A stretch of DNA of 64,000 bases, from NCBI RefSeq assembly GCF_018332655.1, contig NZ_BOQL01000036.1:62001-126000 (forward strand), written 5' to 3'. The notes beneath the pieces were generated by a model, which saw only the letters and a list, made by a program, of their open reading frames with translations, ran no database searches and was not told where the DNA came from. This DNA comes from Actinoplanes auranticolor (GTDB taxonomy: Bacteria; Actinomycetota; Actinomycetes; Mycobacteriales; Micromonosporaceae). Position 1 is the first letter of the stretch. Each line of letters starts with the position of its first letter. Below, in pieces: positions 27,453 through 35,535 of this stretch. Position numbers and translations under genes: made by a program.

Positions 27453-28695
27453 GACGGGGAGTGTTCCTTGCTGTTGCGGGATGGGTCTCGTACATGCGGG
27501 CGGCGACGAGCAGCCCGGAGGCGGCGGTGAGGGCGGCGACGGTCCAGACGGCGGCGCGGATGCCGGCGAGGTCGGCGACGATCCCGGCGAGCAGGGCACC
27601 GACGGCGAAGCCGCCGTCACGCCAGAGCCGGTAGACGCCGACGGCGCGGGCCCGCCAGCCGGGGTGGGCGACATCCGAGATCGACGCGAGCAGGGTCGGG
27701 TAGACCGCTGCCGTGCCCGCGCCGAGCAGTACCGCGGCCAGCGACCACATCCCGGAAGTGTCGGCGACCGCGAAGATCGCGAGGGCGGCGGCTTGGGCGA
27801 GCATGCCGGTGACGATGAACGGTTTGCGGCCGTACCGGTCGGAGGCGGGGCCGGTGACGAGTTGGCCGAGGCCCCACACGGCGGGGTAGAGGGCGGCGAG
27901 GACGCCGATCTGGGTGAGCGACAGCCCGGCGGCCGCGAACATGAGGGGGAACAGTCCCCAGGCCAGGCCGTCGTTGAGGTTGTTGACCATGCCGGCCTGG
28001 CTGGCCGAGGACAGGGCCGGTTCACGCCAGCTGGTCAGCGCGAACACCTGTGACGTGGCCAGGTCACCGCCGGCGGTGGCGCGGGTGGCGGCCTCCTGGC
28101 GAGCGTGGCCGCGGGTCTCGCGGACGAAGAACAGCGACAGGCCGAGCCCGAGGGCGATATAGGCGGCGGTGAGCAGGAACGGCACTGGGCGTAGCCCGTG
28201 CTGCGCGGCGAGGGCTCCGGTGGCCATCGCGGTGGCGGCGACGGCGAGGTAGCCGGCGGCCTCGTTCAAGCCCATGGCGAGGCCGCGACGTTCCGGGCCG
28301 GCGAGGTCGATCTTCATGATGACGGTGGTGGACCAGGCCAGGCCCTGGTTGACGCCGAGCAGCATGTTCGCGGCGACGATCCAGCCCCAGTTCGGTGCCC
28401 AGATCAGCATGGCGGGGATCGGGATGGCGGCCAGCCAGCCGGCGAGCAGGACGGGTTTGCGGCCGTACCGGTCGGACAGGGTGCCGGCGAAGAAGTTGGT
28501 GGCGGCTTTGGTGATGCCGAACGCCAGGATGTAGGTCAGCGCCGCGGTGTAGCCGTCGAGGTGGAACTCGCGTTCAGCCAGTGGGGTGAGCACGGTGCGT
28601 TCGGAGCCCAGCACGCCGCCGACGAGGGCGTTGACGACGACGAGCAGGGTGAACTGGGCGGCGTTGGCGGCCAACCCCAGCCGGATGGTGGTCAC
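27415..28695 (-). CDS. MFS transporter
   Basis: 426 residues, 12 predicted helices. The loop motif is GTLSDRYGRKPVLLAG in the first half and GPASDRYGRKPFIVTG in the second. NEAAGYLAVAATAMATG and the proline-free central helices fit drug/H+ antiporters. GTG 28695 has AAAGGA in place. It is followed directly (overlapping) by the second MFS gene and preceded by a cysteine desulfurase stub and the persulfide dioxygenase gene on the same strand. Confidence 0.88.
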   Translation of the reverse strand: MTTIRLGLAANAAQFTLLVVVNALVGGVLGSERTVLTPLAEREFHLDGYTAALTYILAFGITKAATNFFAGTLSDRYGRKPVLLAGWLAAIPIPAMLIWAPNWGWIVAANMLLGVNQGLAWSTTVIMKIDLAGPERRGLAMGLNEAAGYLAVAATAMATGALAAQHGLRPVPFLLTAAYIALGLGLSLFFVRETRGHARQEAATRATAGGDLATSQVFALTSWREPALSSASQAGMVNNLNDGLAWGLFPLMFAAAGLSLTQIGVLAALYPAVWGLGQLVTGPASDRYGRKPFIVTGMLAQAAALAIFAVADTSGMWSLAAVLLGAGTAAVYPTLLASISDVAHPGWRARAVGVYRLWRDGGFAVGALLAGIVADLAGIRAAVWTVAALTAASGLLVAARMYETHPATARNTPRHDFHRYPRHRDS

Positions 28696-28756
28696 GGTCC
28701 TTTCTCCTCGATGGTGCCGGGGTTGCACCACATCTCCTCGTCTCGTGGCCGGGCGG

Positions 28757-28930
28757 TCATGAATGGTGCCGAGAGGTGGATCGCCGCCGCGCGCAGGCTT
28801 CAGCACATGCCCGCGGGGTGACGCGAGGGTCAGGCTGCGTCGAGCGCGGGTCGACCGGGGTGGTGGCGTTGTGGTCCAGGTAGACCGGCATCCCGGCAAG
28901 CCCGGTACGGCTGGTGGCGTTGCCGGTCAT
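28757..28930 (-). pseudogene. Cysteine desulfurase 5' stub
   Basis: 57 residues. VYLDHNATTPVDPR is the invariant N terminus of NifS/IscS-type cysteine desulfurases, but after about 30 residues the sequence loses all similarity and ends. The pyridoxal lysine and the active-site cysteine are gone. Its ATG overlaps the stop of the rhodanese gene (ATGA), so the original gene was the second in the sulfur operon. A large deletion is inferred. Confidence 0.7.
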
Positions 28931-30273
28931 TGCTGCTCCAGCGGGGTGCCGGTGGCCTGCGCCCAGCCGTGGGCGCCGCCGTCGAGGACCGAGACGGCCG
29001 GGTGACCGGCGCGCTGCAACAGAGTCGCGGCGGTCATGGCACGTTCGCCGTGCCCGCACATCACCACGGTCGGCTCCGGCGCGATCCGGTCAGCGCCGGC
29101 GGGGAGGCCACCGAGCTCGATGTGGAGGGCGTGCGGGAGGTGCCCGGCGGCGTATTCGCTGTCCTGGCGGATGTCGAGCACCGCTCCGCCGACCTGGTCG
29201 GGGGAGACCAGCGGGGTCCTGGCGAGCGTGCCGCCGGCGGCGGTCCACGCGCCGACGCCGCCGGCGAGTTCACCGATCAGGGTGTCGACGCCGATGTTCA
29301 GCGCCGGCCACAGGATGTCGGCCGGGTCCTGGTCCGGGTTGCGGACGATGACGATCGGGATGCTGGGCTCGATGATCCAGCCGAGCCAGGTGGCGAACTG
29401 GTCGCGCAACGCGATCGCGACCGCACCGGGGATGTGCCCGGCCGCGACGTCGGCGACCGGGCGCACGTCGACGATGAGCGCGCCCGCGGCGGCGGCACGG
29501 CGGACCTGCTCGACGGACAGGCTCGGCAGGACCGGGGCGGTGCGTACGACGGGGGGACCTTGCCGGTTGATCTCGCCGAGCCGGCGGAAGTAGGCCGGGT
29601 AGGAACCGAGCGAGGCCAGCAGCCGGGCGGCGAACGTATCGGCATCGGGTGCCGTCAGCAGCGGGTTCCCGGCCTTCTCGGCGCCGATGGTGCTGGTGCG
29701 CGCGGCGCCGGGCACGGCCGAGCAGAACGAGCCGCCGCCGTGGGTGGGCCACACCGCGGTCGCGTCGGGCAGAGCGGCGAGCCGGTGCAGCGAGGCGTAC
29801 TGGGCATGGGCGAGTTCCCGGGTGCGTTCGTCGCCGAGCAGGTCGGTCCGCGCGGCCGACCCGACGATCAGCGAGCCGCCGGTGAACACCCCCACCGGCG
29901 TGTTCCCGTCCAGGAGTAGGAACGACAGGTGTTCGTCGGTGTGCCCGGGAGTGGCGAGCGCCCGCAGGGTGAGGCCGCCGAGGTCGACGTCGTCGCCGTC
30001 GGCCAGGCCCCGGTGCTCGAAGGCGCGTGCACCGGCGGTCGAGGCGAGGATCTGCGCGCCGTCGGTGGCGGCCAGCTGCACCGCACCGGACAGGAAGTCG
30101 GCGTGCAGATGGGTGTCGGCCGCCCACGTGATGCTAAGCCCGCACCGGTCGGCTGCGGCGCGCAGTGCGCGCAGGTCGCGAGGGGCGTCCACGGCTAGGG
30201 CGCGGCCGTCGCCGACGTCGAGCAGGTAGGCGCTGTTGCCCAAGCCTTCGTCGATCAGTGGCACCAGGTGCAT
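28927..30273 (-). CDS. Persulfide dioxygenase-rhodanese fusion (MBL fold plus two rhodanese domains)
   Basis: 448 residues. Residues 1-240 are a metallo-beta-lactamase domain with THLHADFLSGA (metal-binding HxHxD) and a second histidine in TPGHTDEH, the pattern of ETHE1/CstB persulfide dioxygenases. Rhodanese domain 1 (about 255-350) has lost its cysteine loop (IVIVRNPDQD). Domain 2 (about 360-448) keeps it (VVMCGHGERA). CstB-type enzymes oxidise low-molecular-weight persulfides and release thiosulfate. It is divergent from the ArsR-rhodanese gene, its probable regulator. Confidence 0.88.
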   Translation of the reverse strand: MHLVPLIDEGLGNSAYLLDVGDGRALAVDAPRDLRALRAAADRCGLSITWAADTHLHADFLSGAVQLAATDGAQILASTAGARAFEHRGLADGDDVDLGGLTLRALATPGHTDEHLSFLLLDGNTPVGVFTGGSLIVGSAARTDLLGDERTRELAHAQYASLHRLAALPDATAVWPTHGGGSFCSAVPGAARTSTIGAEKAGNPLLTAPDADTFAARLLASLGSYPAYFRRLGEINRQGPPVVRTAPVLPSLSVEQVRRAAAAGALIVDVRPVADVAAGHIPGAVAIALRDQFATWLGWIIEPSIPIVIVRNPDQDPADILWPALNIGVDTLIGELAGGVGAWTAAGGTLARTPLVSPDQVGGAVLDIRQDSEYAAGHLPHALHIELGGLPAGADRIAPEPTVVMCGHGERAMTAATLLQRAGHPAVSVLDGGAHGWAQATGTPLEQQ

Positions 30274-30314
30274 GACACCCTCCCTCGTGTGTGGCGATCA
30301 CCCTCGCGATCTCC

Positions 30315-30338
30315 TACACTATTCCATGAAACATTGGA
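30315..30338. promoter_or_regulatory. Putative promoter/operator of the sulfur regulator
   Basis: A TACACT hexamer (30315-30320) resembles a -10 box for the plus-strand regulator. It is followed at 30323-30338 by TCCATG-AAA-CATTGGA, an imperfect dyad in AT-rich context that overlaps the ribosome site region. It is a reasonable ArsR-type binding site in the divergent gap. Confidence 0.4.
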
Positions 30339-30349
30339 GGATGCGCAAG

Positions 30350-31006
30350 ATGGGTGACCCCGCTAACAAGGCAACGCTGTTCGACGCGCTGGCCCGCGTC
30401 GGTAAGGCCCTCGGCAGTGGCAAGCGCCTGGAACTGCTGGACCTGCTGGCGCAGGGCGAACGCAGCGTCGAGCACCTCGCCACCGCGGCCGGGCTGGGCC
30501 TGACCACTTGCTCGGCGCACCTGCAGGCGCTGCGCCAGGCAGGTCTGGTCGCGACCCGTCGTGACGGCACGAAGATCCACTACCGACTGGCCGGACCCGA
30601 CGTAGCCGCCCTCTACGCCCTGCTGCGTGACGTCGCCGGCGCCCGCAACGCCGAAGCGGCCGCCGCCCGTGACGCCTACCTCGGCCCTGCCGACACCGAG
30701 GCCGTCGACCGCGACGAACTGCGCCGCCGCCTCGCCGCCGGAGACGTGATCGCCGTGGACGTGCGCCCGGCCGAGGAGTACGCCGCCGGCCACATCCCCG
30801 GCGCCGTCTCCATCCCCCTGGATCAGCTCGCCGAGCGGATCACCGAACTGCCCGCCGACGTCGAGGTCGTCGCCTACTGCCGGGGCGCCTACTGCGTGCT
30901 CTCCCACGAGGCGGTCCGGCTGCTCACCGACCACGGCCGCCCGGCGGTGCGGCTCGCCGACGGCATGCTCGAATGGCGCCGCGACCAGCTGCCGATCGTC
31001 GCGTGA
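30350..31006 (+). CDS. ArsR-family regulator fused to a rhodanese domain
   Basis: 218 residues. The winged helix is residues 5-95 (KRLELLDLLAQGERSVEHLA, then TTCSAHLQALRQAGLVATR). The rhodanese domain is at 110-218 with the active loop YCRGAYCVLS, holding a reactive cysteine and a second one four residues on. This architecture suits a sulfane-sulfur or persulfide sensor. ATG 30350 is chosen over two earlier in-frame ATGs because GGAGG is nine bases upstream. It is divergent from the persulfide dioxygenase operon and coupled (GTGA) to a TusA-like gene. Confidence 0.88.
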   Translation: MGDPANKATLFDALARVGKALGSGKRLELLDLLAQGERSVEHLATAAGLGLTTCSAHLQALRQAGLVATRRDGTKIHYRLAGPDVAALYALLRDVAGARNAEAAAARDAYLGPADTEAVDRDELRRRLAAGDVIAVDVRPAEEYAAGHIPGAVSIPLDQLAERITELPADVEVVAYCRGAYCVLSHEAVRLLTDHGRPAVRLADGMLEWRRDQLPIVA

Positions 31007-31280
31007 GGCCGGTCGTCCTCGACGGCGGCGACCGCCGCTGCGTGCTGCTCTTGCTCGAACTGCGCCGGCTGATCACCACCGTGCCCGCAGACACGGTCAT
31101 CCACCTGATCGCCACCGACCCGGCCGCACCGCTGGACCTGCCGGTTGGTGCCACCTGACCGGCCACACCTACCTCGGACCCGTGCCCGGCGAACGCCCCA
31201 CCTACGGAGTGCAGCCGGTCGGCGCGGCGGTGCTCACCGATCCGCGGTCGCCGTGGCGACCTGCGCCAGCCGGCCCATGA
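31003..31280 (+). pseudogene. TusA/SirA-like sulfur carrier, frameshifted
   Basis: GTG 31003 overlaps the stop of the ArsR-rhodanese gene. The first 47 codons (VLDGGDRRCVLLLLELRRL, then HLIATDPAAPLDLP) look like the N-terminal half of a TusA-fold protein with its cysteine. At about 31144 the frame breaks; in the next frame the expected continuation WCHLTGHTYLGPVPGERPTY runs to a stop at 31280. One base appears lost. The last 47 bases overlap the convergent MarR gene. A sequencing error cannot be excluded. Confidence 0.65.
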
Positions 31281-31710
31281 CCGTGTCCATGGTGGCCACG
31301 AACTGCCGCACCTGCTCCTCCGACAGTCCGGCGAACAGATAGGCCGAGTGCCGCTCGTACTCCGCGGCCAGCCCGGCGGTCACCGCTTTGCCCTGATCGG
31401 TCAGCTGCACCAGCAGCGCCCGCCGATCGTCGGGGTGCGCGGTGCGCCGCACGAAGCCGGACTCCTCCAGTCCGTCGACCAGGGCGGTGATATTGCGCGC
31501 CGTCACCCCGATCGCCTTCGCCAGCGCGCGCTGCGTCTGCGGGCCGCCCCGGTGCACCAGCCACACCACCGTCGCCCGGGCCCGGCTCAACCCGTGCGCC
31601 GCAAGCCCCGCCTCCATGTACTGCTGCACCGACGCCGCGAACCCGAACACCCGCTCCAGCACGGCCGGGAATTCGGGACAACCGGCCGACAGATTGTGTA
31701 TGCCATTCAC
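31234..31710 (-). CDS. MarR-family transcriptional regulator
   Basis: 158 residues. The winged helix is LVHRGGPQTQRALAKAIG, then ARNITALVDGLEESGFVRR, and the wing DDRRALLVQLTDQGK. There is no OhrR-type N-terminal cysteine. It is divergent from the methyltransferase gene across a 55-base gap containing an AT-rich GTATAC core, the probable operator and promoter. Confidence 0.92.
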   Translation of the reverse strand: MNGIHNLSAGCPEFPAVLERVFGFAASVQQYMEAGLAAHGLSRARATVVWLVHRGGPQTQRALAKAIGVTARNITALVDGLEESGFVRRTAHPDDRRALLVQLTDQGKAVTAGLAAEYERHSAYLFAGLSEEQVRQFVATMDTVMGRLAQVATATADR

Positions 31711-31765
31711 TATGTATACCCTCCGGTGGGTAGCGTACCGATCCCGAACCGTTGGAGACGAGCCG

Positions 31766-32410
31766 ATGCGACATCCGATCTTCGCCCGCGTCTATGAGAA
31801 GCTCAGCGTGCAGATGGACCGCGCCGGAGCCGCCGAACACCGCCGCACCCTGGTAGCGGGACTGCATGGGCGGGTGATCGAGGTCGGCGCCGGCAACGGC
31901 CTGATGTTCGCCCACTACCCGGCCACGGTGACCGAGGTCCTCGCCGTCGAGCCGGAACCCCGCCTTCGTGCCACCGCTGAGGCCGCCGCCCGGTCCGCGC
32001 CGGTGCCGATCCGGGTCATCGACGGCGTCGCCGACGCGCTGCCCGCCGGCGACGGCGAGTTCGACGCCGCCGTCACTGCGTTTGTGCTGTGCACCGTGCC
32101 CGACCAGCCGGCCGCGCTCGCCGAGATCCGCCGGGCCCTACGCCCTGGCGGCCAACTACGGTTCCTCGAACACGTCCGCGCCGAACGGCCCGGCGCGCTG
32201 CGCCGCGCCCAGAAGATCGCCGACGCCACCCTCTGGCCGCTGCTGCTCGGCGGTTGCCACACCAGCCGCGACACCGTCGCCGCCATCACCGCCGCCGGAT
32301 TCACCCTGGACCACCTCGACCGGTTCCCATTCCCACCGAACGGCCCGACCAGCCCCGCCTCCCCGCATAGCCGTGGCGTCGCCACTTTGCCCTCCGGTGG
32401 CCTGCGGTGA
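31766..32410 (+). CDS. Class I SAM-dependent methyltransferase
   Basis: 214 residues. Motif I is VIEVGAGNGLMFAHY (about residues 35-50), motif II carries an acidic end in LAVEPEPRLR, and motif post-II reads DAAVTAFVLCTVPD. LRPGGQLRFLEHVRAE is the usual post-motif loop, as in UbiE/phospholipid methyltransferases. GGAG precedes ATG 31766. Its stop overlaps the mycoredoxin start (GTGA). The adjacent divergent MarR gene probably regulates it. Confidence 0.88.
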   Translation: MRHPIFARVYEKLSVQMDRAGAAEHRRTLVAGLHGRVIEVGAGNGLMFAHYPATVTEVLAVEPEPRLRATAEAAARSAPVPIRVIDGVADALPAGDGEFDAAVTAFVLCTVPDQPAALAEIRRALRPGGQLRFLEHVRAERPGALRRAQKIADATLWPLLLGGCHTSRDTVAAITAAGFTLDHLDRFPFPPNGPTSPASPHSRGVATLPSGGLR

Positions 32411-32655
32411 GCCAGGCCGAGGTGACTGTCTACAGCCGGCCCGGCTGCCCCTACTGCTACCTGCTACGCCGCGGACTTCGCCGCCGCGGCGTCACCTTCA
32501 CCGAGATCGACATCTGGCAGAACCCGCAAGCCGCCGCCGCGGTCCGGGCCGTCGCCGACGGCAACGAAACCGTGCCCACCGTGCACATCGCCGGCCACTG
32601 GCTGGTCAACCCCCGTGCCAGCAACGTCCAGCGCCTCGCCACCTCAGAAGACTGA
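32407..32655 (+). CDS. Mycoredoxin-like glutaredoxin
   Basis: 82 residues. The redox centre CPYC follows TVYSRPG at residues 14-17; ETVPTVHIAGHWLVNP is the cis-proline strand. Mycoredoxin-1 reduces mycothiol mixed disulfides in actinobacteria. GTG 32407 overlaps the methyltransferase stop. It lies at the end of the sulfur-related block, consistent with thiol redox homeostasis. Confidence 0.9.
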   Translation: MSQAEVTVYSRPGCPYCYLLRRGLRRRGVTFTEIDIWQNPQAAAAVRAVADGNETVPTVHIAGHWLVNPRASNVQRLATSED

Positions 32656-32737
32656 GCCGCAGTCCCGCAACTCGGGTGAGCCAGCCATTGATGGGCTTGT
32701 CTTGACCCGCCGCTCCGTTAGCCGTAGCTTACCGTTC

Positions 32738-33478
32738 GTGGCAGCTTACCGAGCGGGTGATGGCTGGGACGTGCTTGCTGACCCGTCCCGGCGTTCCATC
32801 GTCACCTGCCTGGCCGATCGGCCGCGGGCTGTCGGTGAACTCGCCGATGACCTGGCGATCAGCCGGCCCGCGGTGTCGCAGCATCTGAAGGTGCGCAAAG
32901 ACGCCGGCCTGGTCACCGACGAGGCGGCCGGCACCCGCCGGGTCTACCGGCTCAACCCGGCCGGGGTCGACGGCAACGCGAGCGAGGAGAAAGTCATGGC
33001 AGAGCCAGCGGCCGTAGTGGTCCAGCGGCAAATCGTCATCGAAGCACCGTTTGAACGTGCCTTCGTCGTGTTCACCGAGCGGTTCGGCGACTTCAAGCCG
33101 CCGGGACACAACCTGCTCGGCACGCCGATCGCCGAGACCGTGTTCGAGCGGAAGGTCGGCGGCTACATCTACGACCGTGCCACCGACGGCACCGAGTGCC
33201 GCTGGGCCCGGATGCTCGCCTACGAGCCCCCGGACCGGGTCGTGTTCAGCTGGGACATCAGCCCGCAATGGCAGGGGAAGACCGATTCCGGCAACACCAG
33301 CGAGGTCGAGGTCCGGTTCATCGCCGAGACCCCGCACCGCACCCGCGTCGAACTCGAACACCGCCACCTCGACCGGCACGGCCCCGGCTGGGAGTCCGTC
33401 CGCGATGGCGTCGCCCACGACGAGGGATGGCCGCTCTACCTAGCCCGCTACGCCGCTCTGTTCACCCAGGACCTGTGA
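32738..33478 (+). CDS. ArsR winged helix joined in frame to an SRPBCC (AHSA1) domain
   Basis: 246 residues. Residues 1-75 are an ArsR-type HTH (WDVLADPSRRSIVTCLADR, SRPAVSQHLKVRKDAGLV). From residue 87 an AHSA1-type START domain follows (IVIEAPFERAFVVFTERFG, then YEPPDRVVFSWDI). These are usually two genes; here the usual C-terminal part of ArsR is missing. An internal ATG at 32996 with GAGGAG seven bases upstream may still start the SRPBCC protein alone. An in-frame deletion fusion is the simplest reading. GTG 32738 is the best N-terminal start. Confidence 0.75.
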   Translation: MAAYRAGDGWDVLADPSRRSIVTCLADRPRAVGELADDLAISRPAVSQHLKVRKDAGLVTDEAAGTRRVYRLNPAGVDGNASEEKVMAEPAAVVVQRQIVIEAPFERAFVVFTERFGDFKPPGHNLLGTPIAETVFERKVGGYIYDRATDGTECRWARMLAYEPPDRVVFSWDISPQWQGKTDSGNTSEVEVRFIAETPHRTRVELEHRHLDRHGPGWESVRDGVAHDEGWPLYLARYAALFTQDL

Positions 33479-33918
33479 TGCCGCCGATCACCGTGAGCGC
33501 TGAGATCGACCGTCCTGCTCTGGACGTATTCGTCTACGCCACCGACCCGACCCGCTTCCACGAATGGCAGAACGGAGTCGTCGACGGAAACCTCGACTCC
33601 CCGGGTGAACCCGAACCGGGTGCGATCTGCCGCACCACCCGGCGCATCGGCGGCGCCAATCGGACGAGCGCCTCCGAGATCTCGCACTTCAGCCCACCGA
33701 CAACGTGGGGCATCCGCGGCATTGACGGCCCCATCAGAGCCACCGTCGACCTCACCGTCGAATCCCTCAGCACCCACCGATCGCGGCTGACCATCGCCGT
33801 CGACTTCGAAGGTCACGGCATCGGCAGGATCCTTGTTCCCATGGTGGTGCGCCGCGAAGCCCGCAGAGAGATGCCGGGAAACCTGGCAAAGCTGAAGCAT
33901 CTCATCGAAAGCGGATGA
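33478..33918 (+). CDS. SRPBCC-family protein
   Basis: 146 residues. START-like fold: ITVSAEIDRPALDVFVYATD, then FHEWQNGVV, and a C-terminal helix REMPGNLAKLKHLIES. The ATG shares one base with the stop of the ArsR-AHSA1 gene, so it is translationally coupled. Polyketide cyclase/dehydrase-type small-ligand binding is expected; the ligand is unknown. Confidence 0.85.
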   Translation: MPPITVSAEIDRPALDVFVYATDPTRFHEWQNGVVDGNLDSPGEPEPGAICRTTRRIGGANRTSASEISHFSPPTTWGIRGIDGPIRATVDLTVESLSTHRSRLTIAVDFEGHGIGRILVPMVVRREARREMPGNLAKLKHLIESG

Positions 33919-33939
33919 ACCAGTGATGACCTGGCGTGG

Positions 33940-34461
33940 GTGGTCGACGCGTGCACCTTGCCCGCAGCCGCGCGGCCGCTGCGGCCGGCGGAGTTCGACA
34001 GCCTGTTCGCTACCGGGCTGCGAGATCAGCAGCGGCTGTCACCGCCGGCGTGGCGGTGGCGCCTCGATCTGGCCGCCCCAGACCTGACCGGCCGGGAAAC
34101 GTCGTGCTGCTCCGTTTCTCACCGTTGCCTTCGCCCGGACCGCGACGCGGTGTCCCTGGGCGTGTGTGTGCCGGCCGCCCATGTCGTCGTCCTGGACGTG
34201 CTCGCCGGCCGGGCGGTCACCGGGACGCGCCGCAGCCACTGCTGCGGCCGCGTTGTGGGTGTCCACGACCGGACGCAGGCGTTCGACCAGCAGCTTGAAG
34301 ACCGGATCGATGATCAGCGCTCCGAGGCGGTGGCCACGGCGTCCACGGCCAGGCATGGTTGCCGACGGGTGAAGCAGGTATCCGGCGGCGACCAGCAGGA
34401 CGAGTTCGCGCTGCCGCGCTCACCGCCGTGTCACGACTGCGCGACCTGGGTTCAGATGTAG
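33940..34461 (+). CDS. Small conserved protein (ETSCCS type), 3' end uncertain
   Basis: Up to 173 residues. Residues 1-100 have a coherent pattern, CTLPAAARPLRPAEFDSLF, then GRETSCCSVSHR and VCVPAAHVVVLDVLAGRA, that I associate with an unnamed actinobacterial family of about 100 residues. After about 34235 the reading loses plausibility, so the genuine gene probably ended there and the tail is run-on. The double cysteine suggests metal or thiol chemistry. The start is uncertain (GTG 33937 or 33940). Function unknown. Confidence 0.45.
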   Translation: MVDACTLPAAARPLRPAEFDSLFATGLRDQQRLSPPAWRWRLDLAAPDLTGRETSCCSVSHRCLRPDRDAVSLGVCVPAAHVVVLDVLAGRAVTGTRRSHCCGRVVGVHDRTQAFDQQLEDRIDDQRSEAVATASTARHGCRRVKQVSGGDQQDEFALPRSPPCHDCATWVQM

Positions 34462-34564
34462 GAGACACGTCCACGCCCAGGTCGCCACCGGTGGTGATGT
34501 CGGATGTCAGTAGTTCGTAATGACTCGCGATCTTCCAGCCCGCCGGTGTCTGCTCTTTAATTTG

Positions 34565-34591
34565 CCCTAACCGCTGCCGCAGCCATTAGGG
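34565..34591. promoter_or_regulatory. Operator-like dyad before the DoxX-like gene
   Basis: CCCTAA (34565-34570) and TTAGGG (34586-34591) flank an inner GCTGC-CGCAGC, giving a nearly symmetric 27-base element that ends seven bases before ATG 34598 and overlaps its ribosome site (AGGGACGG). The preceding 60 bases are AT-rich (CTCTTTAATTTG). Likely repressor site for the following five-gene run. Confidence 0.45.
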
Positions 34592-34597
34592 ACGGTC

Positions 34598-35143
34598 ATG
34601 GTCGCGCAAACTGTTACGCCGCAACCTGCGGCGCCACCGCTGGACTCACGTCTCAACCGGGGGCTGATCGTCGTGATCCGGGTCGGGCTGGCATTGCTGT
34701 GGATTCAGAACGCATCGTGGAAGACGCCACCGGACTTCGGCCGAGGCGATCCGCCCGGTGGGTTGTTCAAGTTCACCTCGTACGCGGTGGAGTTCCCGGT
34801 CCTTGGTCCGTATGCATGGTTGACCGAGCATGTCGTACTGCCGAACTTCAGTTTCTTCGGCTGGACGACCCTGCTCGTCGAGGCGTCCCTCGGCGCGTTT
34901 CTGCTGATCGGATTGGCCACCCGACTGTGGGCGCTGGTGGGCATCGGACAGACTCTGGCCATCACTTTGTCGGTGCTCAACGCACCCCACGAGTGGCCCT
35001 GGTCGTACTTGCTGATGCTGCTGATGCACGCTGCGGTGTTCGCCACGGCAGCCGGTCGCGTCGCCGGCATCGACGGCGTGCTGCGGCCACGCTGGCGGCG
35101 CTCACGAACCAAGCCGGCGCGGCTGCTGGTGCGTGCCTCGTGA
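34598..35143 (+). CDS. DoxX/DoxD-like membrane protein
   Basis: 181 residues, four membrane helices (about 22-40, 85-108, 112-130 and 140-158). VIRVGLALLWIQNASWKTPPDF opens the DoxX-like fold and LLIGLATRLWALVGIGQTL is typical of the family. Relatives include the small subunit of archaeal thiosulfate:quinone oxidoreductase, and in actinobacteria they support membrane oxidoreductase complexes. It is first in a tightly packed run (GTGA overlap with the next gene). Confidence 0.8.
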   Translation: MVAQTVTPQPAAPPLDSRLNRGLIVVIRVGLALLWIQNASWKTPPDFGRGDPPGGLFKFTSYAVEFPVLGPYAWLTEHVVLPNFSFFGWTTLLVEASLGAFLLIGLATRLWALVGIGQTLAITLSVLNAPHEWPWSYLLMLLMHAAVFATAAGRVAGIDGVLRPRWRRSRTKPARLLVRAS

Positions 35144-35535
35144 GCGCCTACTCCAGCCTCGACCGGACGGCGGCGACGCTCGGCGTCGTGGCCATGACCG
35201 GTGCGGCGTTCGTGTTCCTGCGCGGCACATTCGAGTTCGTCCAGATACGCGGTGCCGGGGTGGCGGTGTCGCTGCTGTTGGGGGCGCTGGCCGTGACCGC
35301 CGGCCGACTCGCCCGCCCGGTGCTGGCGCTGATCGCCGGCGTCGGGTTCCTGGTGGCCGCCGTGATCCAGGTCGCGCGTTGGGCCGACGGCGGTAACGAA
35401 CTAGGTGGTGACGGCTCCACCGTGGCGTGGTGGCTCGGCCTCGGAGTCGGCCTGATCACGGTGGGCATCACCGACCGGCTCTGGCCGGTGCCCTCGGCAC
35501 GTCTCGACAACGTCCATGAGGAAGGCAACCGATGA
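35140..35535 (+). CDS. Four-helix membrane protein
   Basis: 131 residues, helices at about 12-30, 38-55, 60-78 and 98-116 (LGVVAMTGAAFVFLRGTFEF, VSLLLGALAVTAGRLARP). No family recognised. GTG 35140 overlaps the DoxX-like stop and its own stop overlaps the next start (ATGA), so it belongs to the same operon and may form a complex with the DoxX-like protein. Confidence 0.75.
   Translation: MSAYSSLDRTAATLGVVAMTGAAFVFLRGTFEFVQIRGAGVAVSLLLGALAVTAGRLARPVLALIAGVGFLVAAVIQVARWADGGNELGGDGSTVAWWLGLGVGLITVGITDRLWPVPSARLDNVHEEGNR

Noticed and set aside
34039-34356. 105-residue minus-strand frame
   Set aside because: Antisense to the ETSCCS-type gene; no family pattern that I can support.
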